A stretch of 64,000 nucleotides of DNA from Leptospira paudalimensis (GTDB taxonomy: Bacteria > Spirochaetota > Leptospiria > Leptospirales > Leptospiraceae): positions 1,718,231 to 1,782,230 of the forward strand of contig NZ_JAMQPR010000001.1 in NCBI RefSeq assembly GCF_026151345.1, given 5' to 3'. Below are positions 17,344 through 26,409 of the stretch, piece by piece. The notes beneath the pieces are model-generated. The model searched no databases. It was not told the DNA's origin and worked only from the letters and a program-made list of their open reading frames with translations. Position 1 is the stretch's first letter. The number at the start of each line of letters is the position of its first letter. The position numbers were made by a program, and so were the translations under genes.

Positions 17344-18103
17344 TGTGTAGTCTATCCAAGGTAATTCCACAAGCAACTACCACATTGAGCGAAGTAACTG
17401 CGCCATATAATGGAATCCTAGCTACATAATCTGCATCTTCAAGTAAAATTCTTTTAACTCCCTCTCCTTCATTCCCCATGATCACTGCCATTTGGGAAAC
17501 ATCAGGTAAATTTTCCCAAATCTCTTCTTCACCTTCTTCATCAGTGGCAAGAATCCAATATTCATTTTTTTTGAGGAATTCTATTCCGTGTTTTAAATTC
17601 GCCACTCTATAAATTTGAATATGATGAATGGCACCTGCAGATACTTTTTCAACTACAGGAGTAATAGGGGAAGTATCTCTATCAGACATTAACACATGTT
17701 TTACGCCCATACATTCTGCCGTACGTAGTAAGTTCCCTAAATTACCGGGGTCTTGGATTCGATCCAAAATCAAAATTGGTCCTTCGTTTGGGTGAATGTT
17801 TTGTTTAAATTGTTCAAAACCAAGTGAAGCAAACGATTTTTGTTTTGTACGGATGATCACATAACCTTGGTGATTTTTATCTTGGGCAATTCGATCCAGT
17901 TCCCTGCTAGAGACTGTTGTGAACTTTACAGAATTTGGTAAATAAGACTTAATCCTATGTTTTTCTTCATTTCCAATTCCATCTTTGACAATGACTTCAC
18001 GAATGGTTTTTATGCCTCGTTCGGGAGCCATTTGTTCCAGTGATTCTAAAAATTCAAAAAAATTCCGTTTCCCAAAAAGTATTTCTACGGGGCTTTTTTC
18101 CAT
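17330..18103 (-). CDS. SpoU/TrmH-family RNA 2'-O-methyltransferase (RlmB-like)
   Basis: A 257-residue SPOUT methyltransferase that methylates a ribose 2'-OH in tRNA or 23S rRNA using SAM. It has a substrate-binding N-terminal domain and the three SpoU motifs: LDRIQDPGNLGNLLRTAECMG (motif 1, 20 residues or so), MGNEGEGV (motif 2) and IPLYGAVTSLNVVVACGI (motif 3, knot). It overlaps cysS by 19 bp and the lipase gene by 14 bp. The cysS-trmH/rlmB adjacency is known from many bacteria and supports an rRNA or tRNA role. The exact target base cannot be told. Confidence 0.9.
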   Translation of the reverse strand: MEKSPVEILFGKRNFFEFLESLEQMAPERGIKTIREVIVKDGIGNEEKHRIKSYLPNSVKFTTVSSRELDRIAQDKNHQGYVIIRTKQKSFASLGFEQFKQNIHPNEGPILILDRIQDPGNLGNLLRTAECMGVKHVLMSDRDTSPITPVVEKVSAGAIHHIQIYRVANLKHGIEFLKKNEYWILATDEEGEEEIWENLPDVSQMAVIMGNEGEGVKRILLEDADYVARIPLYGAVTSLNVVVACGITLDRLHNVSQ

Positions 18104-19542
18104 GTTGTGATTCCTTCTTTTGTGTCAGCGAGAAGGATGCCTTTGTTTTCCAACTCTTTTCGTATATTGTCAGCAGTAACAAAATCTTTATTCTGTTTTG
18201 CCAATTTTCGATTTTCAATTTGTTCCAAAATCCAGTCTTCAGAAATTCCATCTAAATCTGCCTTTGGTTTTTCAAATGAGAATACCGCGAATAGATCATT
18301 CATTTTCAAAAACAAACGAAGGGTCTCTTTAGTAAAAAGATCCGTACTTTCTTTTTTAGTTTGATCTAGAGTTTGGTTTACAATTCGCACGAGTTCATGA
18401 AGAATCGCAAGCGCCTTAGGGATATTGAGATCATCTGCTAAAGCATTTAAAAAGTCATCATTGAGTTTTGCGATTTCAGGAAGGGAAAAAATCAAATTTT
18501 CTCCAGCTTTTGGAATTAAATTCCATAAGTTGCCAGTATCCAATAATCGAAATATTGTATTTTGTATTCTGTCTAAAGAAACTTTGGATTCTTCCAATTT
18601 CGCCAAAGAAAAATTCAACTTACTTCTATAATGAGCTGATATTAAATGAAAACGAATGACTCTTGGTTCGTATCCTTTTTCTAGAATATCTCGTAAGGTA
18701 TAAAAATTTCCCTTACTTTTTGACATCTTCTCTCCATCAACTAATAAGTGTTCGCAGTGAAGCCATGTTCCTACAAACTCTTCATTTGGATAGGCCCCTG
18801 TAGTTTGTGCGAATTCATTTTCATGGTGAGGGAAGAGTAAATCAATTCCACCAGTATGAATGTCTATCCCGGAACCATAAATTTTGCGAATCATGGCAGA
18901 ACATTCTAGGTGCCAACCAGGCCTGCCCGTACCTAAACGAGTATGCCAACATTTTTCGTCTTTTGTTTTCTGGTTTTTCCACAATACGAAATCTCTAACA
19001 TCGTCTTTCTCGTATTCATCCGCATCATAACGAACACCAGATTTCATTCCAGATACATCGATTTTTGACAACTCACCATATCGATTGAACTTCTGAATGG
19101 AAAAATAGACATTCCCTTCTCGTTCATAAACTAATCCATTCGATTGTAAAGTTTCGACAAGAGACACCATATCTTCAATCGATTCAGTCGCTTTGGGATA
19201 ATGTTCCAGAGTTTGAACTTGTAATGTTGATAAATCCTTAAAAAACGCTTCTGTCCAAGGTTTTGTAAACTCTTCCACACTGATGTTACGTTTTATAGAT
19301 TCATTAATGATTTTATCATCAATGTCAGTGATATTCATTGACTGATTTAACTTATAGCCACCTAACAGAAGGGAACGACGCAAAATATCTACGAATAAAA
19401 ATGATCTTATATTCCCAATATGTGCAAAATTATAAACAGTTGGACCACAAGAATAGATGGAAACAGAGTTAGGATCCTTGGGTACAAAAGGTTCTTTTTT
19501 TCCAGATTTTGTATTTAAAAAGACAAAAGGAATCAAACTCAT
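18085..19542 (-). CDS. cysS: Cysteine-tRNA ligase
   Basis: A 485-residue class I aminoacyl-tRNA synthetase that charges tRNA(Cys). The HIGH-type motif is AHIGN near residue 40, and KMSKSKGN lies near 270. Zinc ligands are the Cys in YSCGPTVYN near 31, the Cys in HLECSAM near 213 and HHENE near 240. The C-terminal DALR-like helical domain is present. Length is usual. It overlaps the esterase gene by four bases (upstream) and the methyltransferase gene by 19 (downstream), within a translationally coupled five-gene run. Confidence 0.96.
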   Translation of the reverse strand: MSLIPFVFLNTKSGKKEPFVPKDPNSVSIYSCGPTVYNFAHIGNIRSFLFVDILRRSLLLGGYKLNQSMNITDIDDKIINESIKRNISVEEFTKPWTEAFFKDLSTLQVQTLEHYPKATESIEDMVSLVETLQSNGLVYEREGNVYFSIQKFNRYGELSKIDVSGMKSGVRYDADEYEKDDVRDFVLWKNQKTKDEKCWHTRLGTGRPGWHLECSAMIRKIYGSGIDIHTGGIDLLFPHHENEFAQTTGAYPNEEFVGTWLHCEHLLVDGEKMSKSKGNFYTLRDILEKGYEPRVIRFHLISAHYRSKLNFSLAKLEESKVSLDRIQNTIFRLLDTGNLWNLIPKAGENLIFSLPEIAKLNDDFLNALADDLNIPKALAILHELVRIVNQTLDQTKKESTDLFTKETLRLFLKMNDLFAVFSFEKPKADLDGISEDWILEQIENRKLAKQNKDFVTADNIRKELENKGILLADTKEGITTWKKAP

Positions 19543-20507
19543 AAGGCAAAAATTTCTTTTACGAATTCTAAATTCGCTTGTGGTTGTTTTTCTTTTCCAG
19601 CTTCGTTTCCTTCTGTTGGATATAACTGCATTCGTTTATCACAGTTCATATGATTAAAAAGTGCAAATGTTGATTTTGGATGGGAGATTTGGTCTTCCAT
19701 TCCACAAGAAAATAGAGCAGGAATTTTTATTTTTTTTGCAAAATTCATCGCATCAAAATAAGATAATTCTTTTTTGTAATCGATTTTTTTCGTGGCTCGT
19801 TTCTCAAAAAATGGAGTGAGTTCTCGCACCCAAGGATTTCCTTTTAAGGACATTTGTTCCTTATCAATATAACAAAATGAAGGTGTTTCTAAAATGAGTC
19901 CTTTGATTCGATCCGAATAAGCCGCACCAAACACAGCCAAGGCGGATCCCAGTGATTTACCATGGAGAATGATTTGATCACCATCGATTCCATCAGAAAG
20001 TCTTAGAAATTCTATCGTACGTATCACATCTAAATAGAGTTTTCTCATATAAAACTCTTCTTTTTGGTCAAGGCCATGGGCAAAATAATTGGGAGTCCAA
20101 CCAATCGGGGATTTACCAGTTGCCGGATCCACTGGAATCTGGATCATTTCTTCGCCATGTCCACGTAATGTGATATGAAGTTGGGCGACACCCAAATCAG
20201 AATATCCTTTTTGGATTTCCTCAGGAATTGCAAGGTAATCGTGAAAATAAACAACTACAGGACGATCTCCACGTTTTCTTGGAATTGCTAATTTTCCATG
20301 TAACACATGATTGTCGATGCTTTGGAAACTAATATCATTCAAAGATTCCCAAATGAAAGAACCTTTTAAGACTGTTTTATATGTAGCTTTGATCGGAACT
20401 TTTTTAAGTTCCCCAATCCCTGATTTCCAAAAACTATCCAAATCACTTGGTGGATCTAGTTTTGGAATTGTTTGAAAACATTCGTCAAAACTAACGGTTT
20501 GTGGCAT
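19539..20507 (-). CDS. Alpha/beta hydrolase, acetylxylan esterase (CE7)-like, His missing
   Basis: A 322-residue cytoplasmic alpha/beta hydrolase resembling CE7 acetylxylan esterases / cephalosporin-C deacetylases. It has the N-terminal FxECF...LDPPSDLDSFW opening typical of CE7, an RGH in place of the RGQ oxyanion motif, the nucleophile elbow GKSLGS near 188 and an Asp in GMEDQISHP near 270. Where CE7 has YGHE, this protein reads YPTEGNEAG, so the usual catalytic His is absent. It may be inactive, or use another residue. It overlaps folD by 17 bp and cysS by 4 bp. No sugar-degradation genes are near, so a xylan role is unlikely. Confidence 0.75.
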   Translation of the reverse strand: MPQTVSFDECFQTIPKLDPPSDLDSFWKSGIGELKKVPIKATYKTVLKGSFIWESLNDISFQSIDNHVLHGKLAIPRKRGDRPVVVYFHDYLAIPEEIQKGYSDLGVAQLHITLRGHGEEMIQIPVDPATGKSPIGWTPNYFAHGLDQKEEFYMRKLYLDVIRTIEFLRLSDGIDGDQIILHGKSLGSALAVFGAAYSDRIKGLILETPSFCYIDKEQMSLKGNPWVRELTPFFEKRATKKIDYKKELSYFDAMNFAKKIKIPALFSCGMEDQISHPKSTFALFNHMNCDKRMQLYPTEGNEAGKEKQPQANLEFVKEIFAL

Positions 20508-21366
20508 GAGAATCCAACTTAGGAGAAAATTGACCTAAAAAACTATACATGGTTTGTAAAAGAAGAACGGAAATTGTCATTGGGCCCACACCACCAGGAA
20601 CTGGAGTGTAGTAGGAAGATTTATCTTTTGCTTTTGAAACTTCGATATCCCCCACATTACCAACGTTATAGCCAGCATCCAAAATCACTGCACCATCTTT
20701 TATCCAATCCGCTTTAATGAATTCTGGTTTTCCTACAGCACCTACAATGATATCAGCTTGTTTGACTAGTTCAGGAAGATCTTTCGTTTTGGAATGGCAA
20801 AGGGTGACAGTAGCATTCAAATTGGTTAACATAATCGCCATAGGTTTCCCTAAAATTGGTGATCTTCCTACAACCACTGCATGTTTCCCTGTAACATCAA
20901 TTCCATATTCTTGCAAAAGTAGAACCATACCGTACGGAGTGCACGGATAGTAAGCCTCACTATTCATAGATAAATTTCCAAAGGAAACCGTTGTCACACC
21001 ATCTACATCTTTTTCTAATGCAATTGCATCAAAAGCCTTACGTTCATCAATTTGATGGGGAACTGGGTGTTGTAATAAAATCCCATTGATCGATGGATCA
21101 GAATTTAATTTACGAATTTCGTCTAAGAGCTCTTCGGTGGTAGTTTCTTCTTTCAAACGAATGTAACGCGAATTCATTCCTACTTTTTCACAGGCTTTCA
21201 CCTTCATATTGACATAGGTTTCGGATGCAGGGTTATTCCCAACAAGGATGGTGGCAAGGGTAGGAATTCCCTTACCTTCTGCTTTCGCTTTTGCTAATGT
21301 TTCTTGGATTCGATTTCGGATTTTTTCGGAAATCGCTTTACCGTCTAATAGGATGCTAGATTTCAT
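20491..21366 (-). CDS. folD: Bifunctional methylenetetrahydrofolate dehydrogenase/cyclohydrolase
   Basis: A 291-residue cytoplasmic enzyme that interconverts 5,10-methylene-THF and 10-formyl-THF, supplying one-carbon units for purines and formyl-Met-tRNA. Signatures: the catalytic Tyr/Lys region SETYVNMKVKACEKVG (about 50-65), LLQHPVPHQID, KDVDGV and the NADP-binding VVVGRSPILGKP. The C-terminal PVPGGVGPMTISVLL is diagnostic. Length is standard. It is the first gene of the minus-strand run folD-esterase-cysS-rlmB-lipase and is divergent from asnS with 55 bp between starts. Confidence 0.96.
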   Translation of the reverse strand: MKSSILLDGKAISEKIRNRIQETLAKAKAEGKGIPTLATILVGNNPASETYVNMKVKACEKVGMNSRYIRLKEETTTEELLDEIRKLNSDPSINGILLQHPVPHQIDERKAFDAIALEKDVDGVTTVSFGNLSMNSEAYYPCTPYGMVLLLQEYGIDVTGKHAVVVGRSPILGKPMAIMLTNLNATVTLCHSKTKDLPELVKQADIIVGAVGKPEFIKADWIKDGAVILDAGYNVGNVGDIEVSKAKDKSSYYTPVPGGVGPMTISVLLLQTMYSFLGQFSPKLDSHATNR

Positions 21367-21421
21367 TCTGTAAGTTCAAAATTTCAGAGAAAATTGAACT
21401 GGCAAACAGAAAAAACCATCC

Positions 21422-22726
21422 ATGATTCCAAGTTTAGATCCAAATTCATCCCATCCTACCATGTCTGACGAATCCCTTCCTTTACAAGGTTGGGTACAAG
21501 GCCTTCGAGGCAATAACCACGTACAATTTTTACAACTCAGGACCAATGGAAAAATCCTACAAGTGGTCTGTGAAAAGGAATCCCTGGGGGAGGATCTCTT
21601 CAAACAAATCAAAAGTTTACCCCAAGAAACTTCGCTTATCGTCCATGGGAACTGGCAGGAGAATGAAAAAGCACCTGGTGGTCGAGAGCTCACTCTTTCC
21701 TCTTTTACTGTTGTAGGTGCATCTTCCGATTATCCTATCACTCCGAAAGATCATGGACCCGATTTTTTACATAACCATAGGCATTTGTGGTTACGATCCA
21801 AACGGCAACTTGCTATCCAAAGGGTCAGGTCTGAATTGTCATTTGCGATCCGCGAATTTTTCCGTAACGATGGCTATACGCTCATTGACACACCCATTTT
21901 GACTGGATCCATCGGTGAATCTGCAGGAACCTTATTTTCCACCGAATATTTCGATTTAGGCCAAGCGTATTTAGCACAAACAGGCCAATTGTATTTGGAA
22001 ACCGCAGCGTTTGCTCACTCGAAAGTGTATTGTTTTGGTCCCACATTCCGTGCTGAAAAAAGTAAAACCAAACGCCACTTAACCGAATTTTGGATGTTGG
22101 AAGCAGAAACTGCCTTCCTTGGGCATCAAGGGAACCTGGACTTACAAGAGCGATTTGTAAAATCAGTATTAAAAACCACCATTGAACGCACAAAAGAAGA
22201 TTTAAAGACTCTCGAACGAGACCCTCTGCCTCTCCTCCAAACCCTAGATAAACCTTTCCCCCGAGTGGAATATGGAGATGCCATCCAAATCCTAAAAGAG
22301 GCAGGAGAAAATATCGAATGGGGGGAAGACATCAATGCCGAAAGGGAACAAATCTTAACCACTCATTTTGGTACAGCCATCTTCATCCAAAATTTCCCAA
22401 GAGCCATCAAAGCTTTTTATATGAAACAAAACCCTAGTGACCCAAGGACAGTTCTCTCTGCTGACTTAATTGCACCAGACGGAATTGGTGAAATCATAGG
22501 GGGGTCAGAAAGGGAAGAGTCCTACGATAAAATTGTGGAACGGCTCAAAGAAGAAGGCCTACCACCGGAAGATTATTCCTGGTATTTGGACCTAAGGAAG
22601 TATGGATCGGTACCACACGCAGGTTTTGGGATGGGTCTAGAACGGGTGATTGCTTGGGTTTGTGGATTACCACATATCCGAGAGTGTATTCCTTTCCCTA
22701 GAATGATTTACCGATTAACACCATAA
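21422..22726 (+). CDS. asnS: Asparagine-tRNA ligase
   Basis: A 434-residue class IIb aminoacyl-tRNA synthetase that charges tRNA(Asn). It has an N-terminal OB-fold anticodon-binding domain (about 20-100), motif 2 around FGPTFRAEKSKTKRHLTEF and motif 3 GFGMGLERVIAW near the C-terminus. The LAQTGQLYLE stretch and the ending IRECIPFPR favour Asn over Asp specificity. Two methionines (21422 and 21461) could start it. Neither has a clear ribosome binding site, and I keep the first. It is divergent from folD. The matching tRNA-Asn is at 56.2 kb. Confidence 0.9.
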   Translation: MIPSLDPNSSHPTMSDESLPLQGWVQGLRGNNHVQFLQLRTNGKILQVVCEKESLGEDLFKQIKSLPQETSLIVHGNWQENEKAPGGRELTLSSFTVVGASSDYPITPKDHGPDFLHNHRHLWLRSKRQLAIQRVRSELSFAIREFFRNDGYTLIDTPILTGSIGESAGTLFSTEYFDLGQAYLAQTGQLYLETAAFAHSKVYCFGPTFRAEKSKTKRHLTEFWMLEAETAFLGHQGNLDLQERFVKSVLKTTIERTKEDLKTLERDPLPLLQTLDKPFPRVEYGDAIQILKEAGENIEWGEDINAEREQILTTHFGTAIFIQNFPRAIKAFYMKQNPSDPRTVLSADLIAPDGIGEIIGGSEREESYDKIVERLKEEGLPPEDYSWYLDLRKYGSVPHAGFGMGLERVIAWVCGLPHIRECIPFPRMIYRLTP

Positions 22727-22745
22727 TTTTTTTTAACGGAAAAAA

Positions 22746-22791
22746 TGCCATAAGACCGATCCTTTTATAGAAAGAGAGGTACCTTATGGCA
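22746..22791 (+). promoter_or_regulatory. 5' leader hairpin covering SD and start codon
   Basis: TGCCATAAG (22746-22754) is perfectly complementary to CTTATGGCA (22783-22791), which contains the ATG at 22786 of the next gene. The stem can extend with ACC (22755-22757) against GGT (22778-22780) past a two-base bulge, and this GG belongs to the AGAGAGG ribosome binding site. The leader RNA could therefore hide its own translation start. A regulatory role is inference. Confidence 0.5.
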
Positions 22792-23589
22792 CAACAAGCA
22801 ACCCAAGTTTTAACTACATCAGTCGAAAAAGAAGCTTGGGATTTATATGAGGTAGGTTCCAACGAAGATGTTGTGGTGCTTGCAAAACGCCATCCTGACA
22901 ATTTTTATGTGCAACATCTAAGTTATTTAGCACTTTACGAGCTCACTGGACGAGCAATGGTTCAGGCACCCAAAGGGATTTCCAATTTAGCACCTCTCGT
23001 AGATGCCATTCAAAATTTTGAATTGGGGAAAAATGGGGAAGCTTGTAAAAACTTAAATTTATACTTCCAAACACAAACCAATCCTCTTTGTTTTTCTATC
23101 ATTCAAACTGCGATTAAAATTTACTTCCGAGCAGAAGCGTATGAAGATGCAAAAAGCATAATCGTTCGTTATAAAAAACAATGGAACGATTTATCCTTTA
23201 TCAAAGAAGAATTAATTTGTAGTTATTACTTAAAACGATATGACGAAGTGATCAAAGTGTTTCGTGACAACATGAAACTCTTAAATGATTCAGATATTCA
23301 TAAACTAGTTGGAATGGCATTACTCTTTTTGGACAGACACAAAGAAGCCAATCTCATCTTTGAAAACATTCCTAACAAACTAAACCTACCTAGTTTTGAA
23401 GAAAAAAGAAAGATGTATGATTCAGTTTATCGAAACATCACTGAATTAGAAAAAAAATCAGGTTCTCTAGCTCATAAAGACTTAGAGGATATGGGTTTTG
23501 CTTATTTGTTTAACGGTGAATATGGAAAAGCAGAAAAAATGTTTTTGTCTCTCACTGAGAAACTAAAATCAAAACTCTGCAACGTGTAA
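22786..23589 (+). CDS. Helical-repeat (TPR-like) protein
   Basis: A 267-residue protein without signal peptide. It is largely alpha-helical, with paired-helix repeats that look like TPRs, for example AEAYEDAKSIIVRYKKQW and the clear C-terminal unit ending GYLF-like AYLFNGEYGKAEKMF. The shape also recalls coatomer-epsilon-type solenoids. It probably acts as a protein-protein scaffold. No partner is evident. The start is supported by AGAGAGG upstream of the ATG, although this site lies in a hairpin. Its last 38 bases overlap the convergent exported-protein gene. Confidence 0.75.
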   Translation: MAQQATQVLTTSVEKEAWDLYEVGSNEDVVVLAKRHPDNFYVQHLSYLALYELTGRAMVQAPKGISNLAPLVDAIQNFELGKNGEACKNLNLYFQTQTNPLCFSIIQTAIKIYFRAEAYEDAKSIIVRYKKQWNDLSFIKEELICSYYLKRYDEVIKVFRDNMKLLNDSDIHKLVGMALLFLDRHKEANLIFENIPNKLNLPSFEEKRKMYDSVYRNITELEKKSGSLAHKDLEDMGFAYLFNGEYGKAEKMFLSLTEKLKSKLCNV

Positions 23590-24415
23590 TATTCTTTCGA
23601 GTTTCGGGGTGGCTCAGCAGTTTTGCCGCCTCGTCAGTGGGGATGATCAAATCAGTTTGGTTTTTCCCAGCTGTGGAAAGAGCGAGTACAAAATACGGAT
23701 TTTTTCCCACCTTCATCTCATACGCTTTTCCATTTTGGTCTTCTCTATATACTATATAGCCAGTTTCAATTGCGTATGCATCTTTTACATACAAGGGTGA
23801 ATACACATCTAACCCACGATCCGTTTGGATTTTTGGAAATAACGCTCGTTTGACTGCTAAATGCCTAGCATCCACAACAAGCCCAGAAAACTCCACAGGG
23901 ATCATCTCTTCACTAAATTCAGGGACTTTTTCAGTTCCATATTCGATTGGAATGTGGGCGAGGATCCCATCTTTCCCTTTGATCGGGAGGCTTGCTTTTG
24001 CTTCCAAAACATTTTTGACAAATTGGAAATCATATTCTTCTTTTTCTGCACCAATGTAAGAATTGAGACGTAACCTAGCTTGTTGGTTCACTTGGGTATA
24101 TTCAAAAATTGTATAGTCAGCGTTAAACAAAATAGATTCTAAACGTTGGCTCAGTCTCACTTTTAGTTTTTCTTTGGCTTTTTTACGAGCCATGGAATGT
24201 GCTTTGCCCTGGCTTGTTGCAGTATTTTTGCCAGAAAATTCTGGATCATCCTCATCAAAAACAATTTTGGGTATGGTTTCTTTGACATTTGAAACAATGA
24301 TCTGGTCAGTCCAATTGACAACTGAGGCATAAATATCTTTATCCACAATTGGTTTCGAAAGAAGAGTGAGAGAGAAGATCACAAGAGAAATGAAGATTGT
24401 TACAATTCGTTTCAT
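23552..24415 (-). CDS. Exported protein resembling LPP20/FlgT-type domain proteins
   Basis: A protein of about 287 residues with a clear Sec signal peptide (MKRIVTIFISLVIFSLTLLSKP) and no lipobox, so probably periplasmic. Near residue 185 it has FSGLVVDARHLAVKRALFPKI, a pattern seen in LPP20-like and flagellar assembly FlgT/FlgP-like envelope proteins, followed by short beta strands. The frame opens with GTG at 24424, overlapping the helicase stop. The ATG at 24415 gives a better signal peptide and is chosen. Function is unknown. A basic SMARRKAKEKLKVRLSQRL helix near 80 is notable. It is co-transcribed with the DinG-like gene. Confidence 0.7.
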   Translation of the reverse strand: MKRIVTIFISLVIFSLTLLSKPIVDKDIYASVVNWTDQIIVSNVKETIPKIVFDEDDPEFSGKNTATSQGKAHSMARKKAKEKLKVRLSQRLESILFNADYTIFEYTQVNQQARLRLNSYIGAEKEEYDFQFVKNVLEAKASLPIKGKDGILAHIPIEYGTEKVPEFSEEMIPVEFSGLVVDARHLAVKRALFPKIQTDRGLDVYSPLYVKDAYAIETGYIVYREDQNGKAYEMKVGKNPYFVLALSTAGKNQTDLIIPTDEAAKLLSHPETRKNITRCRVLILVSQ

Positions 24416-24420
24416 ACAAA

Positions 24421-26406
24421 TCACTTCGGCAATAAATGGAATTTTCTTTCCAATTCGTTAAATTCCGTTATGAGAGGAACTCCTTTCGGTAAACTTTGCA
24501 AGACGTTTTTTCCATATGATTTTGTATGAATCCTTGGATCGAGGATACTCACCATTCCCGTGTCGGATTGGGAACGGATGAGCCTTCCAAACCCCTGGCG
24601 GAGTAATAAACATGTTTTAGGAACTTGCATTTCCCAAAAGGGGCTTTTCCCTTTTTTTTCCATATCTTCCATTTTTGCCTGTAAAACTGGTTCTGTGGGT
24701 ACTTGGAAAGGAAGTTTTGTGACAATTACATTCCTGAGTTTATCTCCTTTGATATCCACACCTTGCCAAAAACTCGACACCCCAAATAAAACACTATTCT
24801 GGTTGGCAAGAAACTCACGTTTGGCGGCGATTGGACCCATTTCCGTTTGGGCAAAAATGGGATAGGGAACTAAGTTTCGAATTTCCTCGTAAAGTTCCGA
24901 AAGGAGTTTATTGGAAGTAAATAGTACAAATGCATCTCCTTCCGAAAGTTTTAGCAATCGAGTGATCCAATACGATAAATCTGTTTTATTTCGTTTGGGA
25001 TCTGAAACTGGATCTGCAATTTGTTTGGGAACAAATAAGAGGGAATGAGTATTATATTGAAATGGAGAACTTAGGGTTTTTGTTTTCACATCACTTGTTC
25101 CCACTTCTTTCAAAAAATACTGAAAATTACCAGCAGTAGGAGAAAGAGTTGCCGAGGTTAATACGACGGAATCCATATTGGGAAACAAAGTATTAGCAAG
25201 TATCTCATCAGTATTTTTAGGTTGGGAAAACAAATAGTAAAATGGATCTTTTGTCACTTGTGAAGGAGGTTCGATCCAAAACACTAAGTTTGGATTTGTT
25301 TTCAAACGGAAATCTGTAAGAAAGGAAGAAGCTTTTTTTAAATTTCCTGAAACCATCTCAAGGCCTAGAGCAAGTTCCTTTTCTTCCATATCATCACTAT
25401 CTTTTTTGTATTTAGATAACAGGGATTCTAAACTTGAGGAAAGATCTGCCAATGTATCTTCCAAAGCACCATTATCAAGTTTGATTCGCTCCGTATGGCG
25501 AGTGGCAAATTGATTAAACTGTAAGGGAATCGCAGACAGTAACATACGAAAAAAATCATTCGCATAACCAATACTTGCTTCAACTTGTTTTATGATTTTT
25601 TCATTCGATTTAATTTTTAAGACAAGGCCTGTTCTTTTTTCTGGATAATATAAATAATGGAGGAGGTTTAGAATCAGTTCGTATCGAATTTCTGAACCAA
25701 ATGCTTTTCCTACAATTTCAGGAAACACATGGGCTTCATCAATCACCAATTGGGAAAACGGAGGTAATAATTTAAAATCTCCAGCCAAGTGACTTGCGAG
25801 TAAATGGTGGTTTACAATTAAGATATTTGCTTTTTTCCATTTTTCTTTTTCTAAAAAATAATAGGAGGAACTAAAATTGGGACAATTTCTCCCCAAACAA
25901 TTGTCAGACTCTCTTGCAACCGATGACCAGAAGGAATTCGATAAATACCCATCATATTCAGCTCGAATTCCACTTTCCGTTTGTTTCTCCCAATTGACGA
26001 AGTATGAAATTGACGATTCCATTTCTGGTCCAAAATCCCCACGATCCATCACTCGATTGTATTTACGTTTGCATAAATAATTATTGGAACCCAAAGCAAC
26101 CATTGCATTGATCGGAACACCAAGTGCTTCAGAAACAAGAGGAATGTCTTTGTATAATAATTGGTCTTGTAAGGATTTTGTTTCGGTTGATACAACGACT
26201 GTACATTCATTTTCTAAGGAAAACAAAGCACTTGGGATGAGATACGCCAAAGATTTTCCAACACCCGTACCTGCTTCGATCACCCAATTGGTTCCTTGGT
26301 TGAAAGCAGACTCAATGGCTTCGGACATTTCCATCTGTTCTTTCCGAACTTCATAATCCTTCCATAGTTTTGGAAGTTGTTTTGTAAAAACCGAATTTAC
26401 GTCCAA
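24421..26406 (-). CDS. DinG/XPD-family ATP-dependent DNA helicase
   Basis: A 661-residue superfamily 2 5'-3' helicase that unwinds DNA or R-loop intermediates. Walker A is AGTGVGKSLAYL near 43 and the DEAH box is VIDEAHVFP near 220. Cys residues at about 112, 169, 174 and near them (NYLCKR; DNCLGRNCPNF) fit the 4Fe-4S cluster of XPD/DinG helicases. C-terminal motifs include FGVSSFWQGVDIKG and RQGFGRLIRS. The start is TTG at 26406 with AGGAAT upstream, immediately after the small MetS-like gene stop. No N-terminal exonuclease domain is present, so it is DinG/YoaA-like rather than the DinG of Firmicutes. Confidence 0.9.
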   Translation of the reverse strand: MDVNSVFTKQLPKLWKDYEVRKEQMEMSEAIESAFNQGTNWVIEAGTGVGKSLAYLIPSALFSLENECTVVVSTETKSLQDQLLYKDIPLVSEALGVPINAMVALGSNNYLCKRKYNRVMDRGDFGPEMESSISYFVNWEKQTESGIRAEYDGYLSNSFWSSVARESDNCLGRNCPNFSSSYYFLEKEKWKKANILIVNHHLLASHLAGDFKLLPPFSQLVIDEAHVFPEIVGKAFGSEIRYELILNLLHYLYYPEKRTGLVLKIKSNEKIIKQVEASIGYANDFFRMLLSAIPLQFNQFATRHTERIKLDNGALEDTLADLSSSLESLLSKYKKDSDDMEEKELALGLEMVSGNLKKASSFLTDFRLKTNPNLVFWIEPPSQVTKDPFYYLFSQPKNTDEILANTLFPNMDSVVLTSATLSPTAGNFQYFLKEVGTSDVKTKTLSSPFQYNTHSLLFVPKQIADPVSDPKRNKTDLSYWITRLLKLSEGDAFVLFTSNKLLSELYEEIRNLVPYPIFAQTEMGPIAAKREFLANQNSVLFGVSSFWQGVDIKGDKLRNVIVTKLPFQVPTEPVLQAKMEDMEKKGKSPFWEMQVPKTCLLLRQGFGRLIRSQSDTGMVSILDPRIHTKSYGKNVLQSLPKGVPLITEFNELERKFHLLPK

Positions 26407-26409
26407 ATG

